Shown: positions 59,827 to 64,000 of the stretch, one piece after another
Layout: every line of letters starts with the position of its first letter
Position numbering within the stretch: the stretch's first letter is position 1
NCBI RefSeq assembly: GCF_000307165.1
Contig: NC_018704.1
Span: 1,674,001 to 1,738,000 of the forward strand
Length of the DNA stretch: 64,000 bases
DNA from: Amphibacillus xylanus NBRC 15112
GTDB lineage: Bacteria > Bacillota > Bacilli > Bacillales > Amphibacillaceae
Direction of reading: 5' to 3'
Notes under the pieces: model-generated
Told to the model about the DNA's origin: nothing
Database searches by the model: none
Seen by the model: only the letters and a program-made list of their open reading frames with translations
Made by a program: the position numbers and the translations under genes

Positions 59827-59840
59827 TAAAACGCTTTCTT
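59827..59840. promoter_or_regulatory. Possible cre site before pgmB
   Basis: Bottom strand AGAAAGCGTTTTAA matches 12 of 14 positions of TGAAAGCGTTTTCA, the usual CcpA site. Lies 60-70 bp before the pgmB start, as expected for catabolite control of a sugar operon. No clear -35/-10 pair was assigned. Confidence 0.5.
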
Positions 59841-59899
59841 TTTTGTCATTACTACGCTAAAATAAAGTAAATATAGTTATGAAAGGAGTTGGTGAGTCA

Positions 59900-60556
59900 T
59901 TGAAAAATGAAATTGCCGTTTTATTTGATTTAGACGGTGTTATTGTCGATACTGCAAAGCATCATTACTTAGCTTGGAAGCAGCTTGCAGATGAGCTAGG
60001 TTTTGATTTTACAGTTGAAGATAACGAACGTCTAAAAGGTGTCAGTCGAATGGATTCGTTAAATATTCTATTAGAAATCGGTAATATTTCAGTTAGCGAA
60101 TCAGAAAAAATATCCCTAGCAAGCAAAAAGAATCAACGTTATGTTGAGTCCATTTCAAATATGGATGAACGTGACATACTACCTGGCGTAAAAGCATTTT
60201 TATATGAGCTGAAATCAAATGGTATTCCTTTTGCACTTGGCTCTGCGAGTAAAAATGCACCGATGATTTTAAAAAAAATCGGATTATATGATGATTTTAG
60301 TGCTATTGTAGATGGTAACGCCATTAATAAAGCAAAGCCAGATCCTGAAGTTTTCATTTTAGGAGCTAAAAAACTTAACGTTGAACCTGAAAATTGTGTT
60401 GTATTTGAGGATGCTCAATCAGGAATCGAAGCTGGAAAACGGGCTGGAATGAAAGTTGTTGGTGTAGGTGATCCAAAAGTTTTAGCTGGAGCAGACCTTT
60501 ATATTGATACGATGGAAGATATGACCTTATCGCGTATAAAAGGCTTATTTTTTTAA
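59900..60556 (+). CDS. pgmB: Beta-phosphoglucomutase
   Basis: 218-aa HAD-superfamily mutase that turns beta-glucose 1-phosphate into glucose 6-phosphate. Nucleophile Asp10 and acid/base Asp12 in LFDLDGVIVDTA; the cap shows LKGVSRMDSLNILL; then LGSASKNAPMILKKIGL and VFEDAQSGIEAGKRAGM. TTG start at 59900, preceded by AGGAG and GGTGAG; the ATG at 59879 lacks a ribosome site. Placed 52 bp before a GH65 phosphorylase that releases its substrate. Confidence 0.92.
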   Translation: MKNEIAVLFDLDGVIVDTAKHHYLAWKQLADELGFDFTVEDNERLKGVSRMDSLNILLEIGNISVSESEKISLASKKNQRYVESISNMDERDILPGVKAFLYELKSNGIPFALGSASKNAPMILKKIGLYDDFSAIVDGNAINKAKPDPEVFILGAKKLNVEPENCVVFEDAQSGIEAGKRAGMKVVGVGDPKVLAGADLYIDTMEDMTLSRIKGLFF

Positions 60557-60608
60557 CTATCAATGCAAACGGTTGCTCTAAATCAACTATTTTGAATGGA
60601 GGTTTAAA

Positions 60609-62912
60609 ATGAAAAAGTATTTAAAAGAACATGAGTGGTCAATTATTGAAGAAGGTTTTGACCCAGAAAATCACGAAGTTTCAGAAAGTGTCTTCAGTAT
60701 TGGCAACGGCCACATGGGCCAAAGAGCAAACTTTGAAGAAACCTATTCTGGCGATTCTCTCCAAGGAAGTTATATGGCTGGTGTTTATTATCCTGACAAA
60801 ACTCGGGTCGGTTGGTGGAAAAACGGTTACCCAGAATATTTCGCAAAAGTATTAAATTCCACAAACTGGATTGGATTAAACATCATCATCGACGGTGAAG
60901 AACTCGATCTTTACCAAGCAAAAGTACATGAATTTGTTCGAGAGTTAAATATGAAAGAAGGCTACTTGCAACGTACTTTTGTCGCTGAGCTTCAAAATGG
61001 TAAGCAGGTTAAAGTTCAAGCAACTCGTTTCGTTAGTATCGTTGATAAAGAGATCGGTGCACTTAAATATGACATTACACCAATTAATTTTTCCGGAACA
61101 TTAAACTTAACTTCATATCTTGATGGAGATATAAAAAATAAAGATGCAAACTATGATGAAAAGTTTTGGGATCCTGTTAACACATGGATTAACGATAACC
61201 AAATGTCTGTTACTTTAAAAACGAAGAAATTAGATTTTCATTTTTGCTCAACTGTAGAAACTCAAATTTTTATTAATGGTGAAAAACAAAAGATTAGCGC
61301 TAAACCAGAAGAAAAACTTAAATTTACTAGCTTAAACTATGACTTACCACTCACTAAAGATGTAACAACGACCATCTATAAATACGCTGCAAATGTAACG
61401 AATCGGGATCATGACACTGACAGATTAGAAACCGTAGGAAAAACTGTACTAAGTCAGGCGGTTGCAAAAGGGTTTGATGTCTTAAAACAAGAACAAGCAG
61501 ATGCATGGGCACTGAAATGGCGCGATAGCGATATTATTATTGAAGGTGATGTCGCAGCCCAACAAGGTATCCGCTTCAATATCTTCCAATTAAATCAGAC
61601 TTACACTGGTGAAGATGAACGATTAAATATTGGTCCAAAAGGATTTACTGGTGAAAAGTATGGCGGAAGTACTTATTGGGATACAGAGGCTTACTGTTTA
61701 CCATTCTACTTAGCAACAGCAGACCAAGAAATTGCTAGAAATCTATTAATTTATCGTTATAACCATCTTGAAAAGGCGAAGGAAAATGCACGAAAGCTCG
61801 GCTTTAGTAAAGGTGCGCTTTATCCGATGGTTACGATGAATGGTGAAGAATGTCATAATGAGTGGGAAATTACATTTGAAGAGATACATCGTAATGGTGC
61901 GATTGCATATGCCATCTATAATTACGTGAACTATACAGGTGATCAATCTTATCTTGGCGAGTACGGTATTGAAGTATTAATTGAAATCTCACGATTCTGG
62001 GAAGAACGTGTAAACTATGTTCCAGCTAAAGATGTCTATATGATGTTAGGTGTAACAGGACCTAATGAATACGAAAATAACGTTGACAACAACTGGTACA
62101 CAAATAGAATTGCAAGTTGGACATTAGAATACACCATTGAAGTGTTAGATCACTTAAAAGCAACAGATCTTGAGCTTTATCAAACTTGGATCGACAAACT
62201 TGAGCTTAAACCAGAAGAAGTTAACCAGTGGAAAGATATCATTAATAAAATGTATTATCCAATTGATGAAGAACGAAATATTTTCTTACAGCAAGATAAC
62301 TTCTTAAATAAAGAAATCATCCCTGTTGCTGAACTAGACAAAAAACATCTCCCACTAAACCAAAATTGGTCATGGGATCGAATTTTACGCTCATGCTTTA
62401 TTAAGCAAGCAGATGTTTTACAGGGATTATATTTCTTAAATCACGAGTTCGATCTCGATACGATTAGGAGAAACTTTGATTTCTATGAACCAATTACAGT
62501 GCATGAATCTTCGTTATCACCTTGCGTTCACTCAATCTTAGCTTGTCAATTAGGTTACAAAGATAAAGCTTATGAAATGTATTTACGCACTGCACGACTC
62601 GACTTAGATAATTATAATAACGATACTGAAGACGGCTGTCATACAACAAGCATGGCAGGAACATGGATGTCTGTTGTACAAGGATTTGGCGGAATGAAGA
62701 TAAGAGACAATCAACTTTGTCTAAATCCATTCATTCCAGGCAATTGGAACTCATTCTCGTTTAAAATTGTATTCCGTGGTGCACGCCTGATGGTTCAGGT
62801 TGATCAAGAAAAAGTCACGATCACAAACGAAAGCAATACACCTGTTGACTTACATGTATATGACGAGCAACACAAACTGAATGGAAATTCCACTTTACAA
62901 GTTGCTATATAA
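60609..62912 (+). CDS. GH65 disaccharide phosphorylase, probably maltose phosphorylase
   Basis: 767-aa inverting phosphorylase: N-terminal beta-sandwich (SVFSIGNGHMGQRANFEE), helical linker, (alpha/alpha)6 barrel and small C-terminal beta domain. The general acid is the Glu in GVTGPNEYENNVDNNWY, and the phosphate loop is in HESSLSPCVHS. The acceptor loop CHNEWEITFEEIHRNGA resembles that of maltose phosphorylases more than trehalose or kojibiose enzymes as I remember them. The products, beta-glucose 1-phosphate and glucose, link to pgmB. GGAGG precedes ATG. No transporter is in the window. Confidence 0.9.
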   Translation: MKKYLKEHEWSIIEEGFDPENHEVSESVFSIGNGHMGQRANFEETYSGDSLQGSYMAGVYYPDKTRVGWWKNGYPEYFAKVLNSTNWIGLNIIIDGEELDLYQAKVHEFVRELNMKEGYLQRTFVAELQNGKQVKVQATRFVSIVDKEIGALKYDITPINFSGTLNLTSYLDGDIKNKDANYDEKFWDPVNTWINDNQMSVTLKTKKLDFHFCSTVETQIFINGEKQKISAKPEEKLKFTSLNYDLPLTKDVTTTIYKYAANVTNRDHDTDRLETVGKTVLSQAVAKGFDVLKQEQADAWALKWRDSDIIIEGDVAAQQGIRFNIFQLNQTYTGEDERLNIGPKGFTGEKYGGSTYWDTEAYCLPFYLATADQEIARNLLIYRYNHLEKAKENARKLGFSKGALYPMVTMNGEECHNEWEITFEEIHRNGAIAYAIYNYVNYTGDQSYLGEYGIEVLIEISRFWEERVNYVPAKDVYMMLGVTGPNEYENNVDNNWYTNRIASWTLEYTIEVLDHLKATDLELYQTWIDKLELKPEEVNQWKDIINKMYYPIDEERNIFLQQDNFLNKEIIPVAELDKKHLPLNQNWSWDRILRSCFIKQADVLQGLYFLNHEFDLDTIRRNFDFYEPITVHESSLSPCVHSILACQLGYKDKAYEMYLRTARLDLDNYNNDTEDGCHTTSMAGTWMSVVQGFGGMKIRDNQLCLNPFIPGNWNSFSFKIVFRGARLMVQVDQEKVTITNESNTPVDLHVYDEQHKLNGNSTLQVAI

Positions 62913-62949
62913 TCCTTTATTCCAAACTGAATACATTTAATTATGCAGA

Positions 62950-62976
62950 AAACCCAGGAGATATTCCTGGGTTTAT
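62950..62976 (+). terminator. Terminator of the pgmB-GH65 operon
   Basis: AAACCCAGG / CCTGGGTTT stem. The 8-bp target duplication of ISL3-derived element D (CTTATTAT) starts at its 3' edge. Confidence 0.85.
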
Positions 62977-63003
62977 CTTATTATGGTTGTACAATATATA
63001 ACG

Positions 63004-63285
63004 TTAGTAAGTTTGAAAACTAGTCTAAAAACTTTAAGAATGTATTTACCATATAAACAGAGTAGTTTTATTCACACATACGACAACGGTCGAATTGAAG
63101 GGATTAATAACAAGATCAAGGTACTAAGTAAAGTCGCATACGGTTATCAAAATTTTTATAATTTCAAGAAACGAATGATGATTCACTTCAAGTTTAAATC
63201 AATAGAAACTAATTCTAGTGAAAAAATGAAAAAGAAACACGATATGAAGCAGCCATTTAATTTAGAAGTGAAAAACAGCAGGTGA
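63004..63285 (+). pseudogene. ISL3 transposase C-terminal fragment (element D)
   Basis: About 90 codons: HTYDNGRIEGINNKIKVLSK and YGYQNFYNFKKRMMIHFK, as in element A. No N-terminal zinc finger or first catalytic residues remain. Confidence 0.85.
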
Positions 63286-63401
63286 AATACACGAGACTCC
63301 TGCGGTAATAGCACGAGCTGAAGATCCACTAAGGCAAGCGTTCTTTGCTTGCCTTAGTTAGCTGAAGCCGTGCCCGCGGAAAGCGAGTGTATTTCACCTG
63401 C
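63278..63401. repeat. Long-hairpin repeat, intact copy D
   Basis: Perfect arms GCAGGTGAAATACAC (63278-63292) and GTGTATTTCACCTGC (63387-63401). The empty IS110 target (GCGGAAA then GCGAG) is at 63376-63387. Confidence 0.88.
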
Positions 63402-63492
63402 GGTGAACAAGTTATATCTTTATTAAAGCTAATATAAATTTATTCGCGAGTAATTATAAAACCTACCAACACTATTTGACATTGAACTCTTA

Positions 63493-63945
63493 TTATTTAT
63501 CTAAGTATGCTTTTAGCATCCAGATGTGTTTCTCTAGATCTGTTTTATAACCAATATAGAGATCTTCAGTAACAGGATCATCTGCTTCCCCTGCTAACTC
63601 AATTCCCTCTGAAGCATGCTCAACAATTTTCTTAAAATCGTCAATCACACTTTGAACCATCTCTGATTGGCTCATTTCAGATGTATATGGCTTTTCTTTA
63701 ATAATAGAATGCTCGATAAACTCCTGAAGCGTTGAATATGGACGACCTTCTATCGTCAATAAGCGCTCTGCAAATTCATCAAAGTATTCATTAATTTGAT
63801 CGTAATATTTCTCGAATATTTCATGCAATGTGAAGAAATGTTTTCCCTTCACATACCAATGATATTGATGTAATTTTGTAAATAACATACCTTGTGTTGC
63901 GACTGCAACATTTAAATGATCTTTTAATGCTTTATTTTCTGCCAT
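63493..63945 (-). CDS. dps: Dps/MrgA-type ferritin-like DNA-protection protein
   Basis: 150-aa dodecameric mini-ferritin that oxidises and stores iron with peroxide. The intersubunit ferroxidase residues are His29 and His41 (HQYHWYVKGKHFFTLHEIF), Asp56 and Glu60 (DEFAERLLTIEGRP). AGGAGG precedes the ATG. No PerR box was recognised in the 55 bp of upstream sequence available. Its 3' end is touched by ISL3-derived element D, but the stop codon is kept. Confidence 0.93.
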   Translation of the reverse strand: MAENKALKDHLNVAVATQGMLFTKLHQYHWYVKGKHFFTLHEIFEKYYDQINEYFDEFAERLLTIEGRPYSTLQEFIEHSIIKEKPYTSEMSQSEMVQSVIDDFKKIVEHASEGIELAGEADDPVTEDLYIGYKTDLEKHIWMLKAYLDK

Positions 63946-64000
63946 GATATGATGACCTCCTATTTTTTTATCAATAGATCTGTTTTAATATCTACCCTTT

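Larger units (their letters stand above)
62985..63488. mobile_element. Non-autonomous ISL3-derived element D (uninterrupted)
   Basis: 504-bp element with the same left and right ends as A and C, flanked by the 8-bp direct repeat CTTATTAT (62977-62984 and 63489-63496). It contains the transposase C-terminal fragment and one intact hairpin repeat, so it shows the element without IS110. Its right target copy includes the stop codon of dps. Confidence 0.9.

Overview
The window reads as chromosome of a low-GC, endospore-forming Bacillaceae. Evidence: AT-rich DNA, strong GGAGG-type ribosome sites with frequent TTG/GTG starts, a spoVAC-spoVAD-spoVAE operon, a YhcN/YlaJ-type lipoprotein, the small sporulation proteins Sda, Spo0E-like and YjcZ, a Bacillus-type T-box leader and a CodY-like site before ilv-leu, and a Bacillus-type ykoG-ykoH-ykoI cluster. 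The genus cannot be fixed from the sequence; a facultatively anaerobic, salt- or alkali-tolerant genus would fit the sodium-type c subunit of the ATP synthase.

Layout. 1-1.5 kb: right part of an IS21 element that has run into the 3' end of a spo0E-like gene. 1.9-5.4 kb: signal peptidase I, a zinc-ribbon membrane protein, an HtrA-like protease and a frameshifted lipoprotein. 5.5-7.8 kb: spore lipoprotein and spoVA genes. 7.9-10 kb: an ISL3-derived element carrying a long hairpin that is interrupted by an IS110 element. 10-11.8 kb: pepF (minus strand). 11.9-20.5 kb: ilvB-ilvN-ilvC-leuA-leuB-leuC-leuD with CodY-like site, promoter and T-box. 20.5-22.6 kb: a second ISL3-derived element holding the second IS110 copy at the same target base. 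22.6-33.8 kb (mostly minus): lactonase, small protein, GntR-ABC-ECF sigma operon, MhqD-like hydrolase, MoxR-DUF58-DUF4129 cluster, DsbA-like protein, proC. 34.3 kb: sda. 34.5-35.7 kb: a third, composite ISL3-derived element. 35.7-39.4 kb: DUF5392-like protein, polar amino-acid ABC transporter with ArgR-like sites, HAD phosphatase. 39.5-41.3 kb: DUF1659, DUF2922, YvrJ, metA. 41.4-48.5 kb: complete atpZ-I-B-E-F-H-A-G-D-C operon (minus). 48.6-50.1 kb: ISLre2 element. 50.6-59 kb: cold shock protein, PepSY protein with its two-component system, esterase, orphan tyrosine recombinase, acidic membrane protein, AEC carrier, two Cof phosphatases, YjcZ. 59.3-62.9 kb: CheY-like regulator, then pgmB and a GH65 disaccharide phosphorylase. 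63 kb: a fourth ISL3-derived element that landed on the end of a dps gene.

The most interesting system is the layered mobile DNA. Four non-autonomous ISL3 derivatives, each with a duplicated 8-bp target site, spread a conserved long-hairpin repeat. Two nearly identical IS110 elements sit at exactly the same position inside that hairpin. The non-coding left end of each IS110 can be read as a bridge RNA: an 11-nt stretch complementary to its own left terminus plus core, a 7-nt stretch identical to its right terminus, and a shorter match to the hairpin target. Joining the two IS ends would create a TTGACT-17-TAAGAT promoter that drives this RNA. No CRISPR array, rRNA or tRNA gene was seen.
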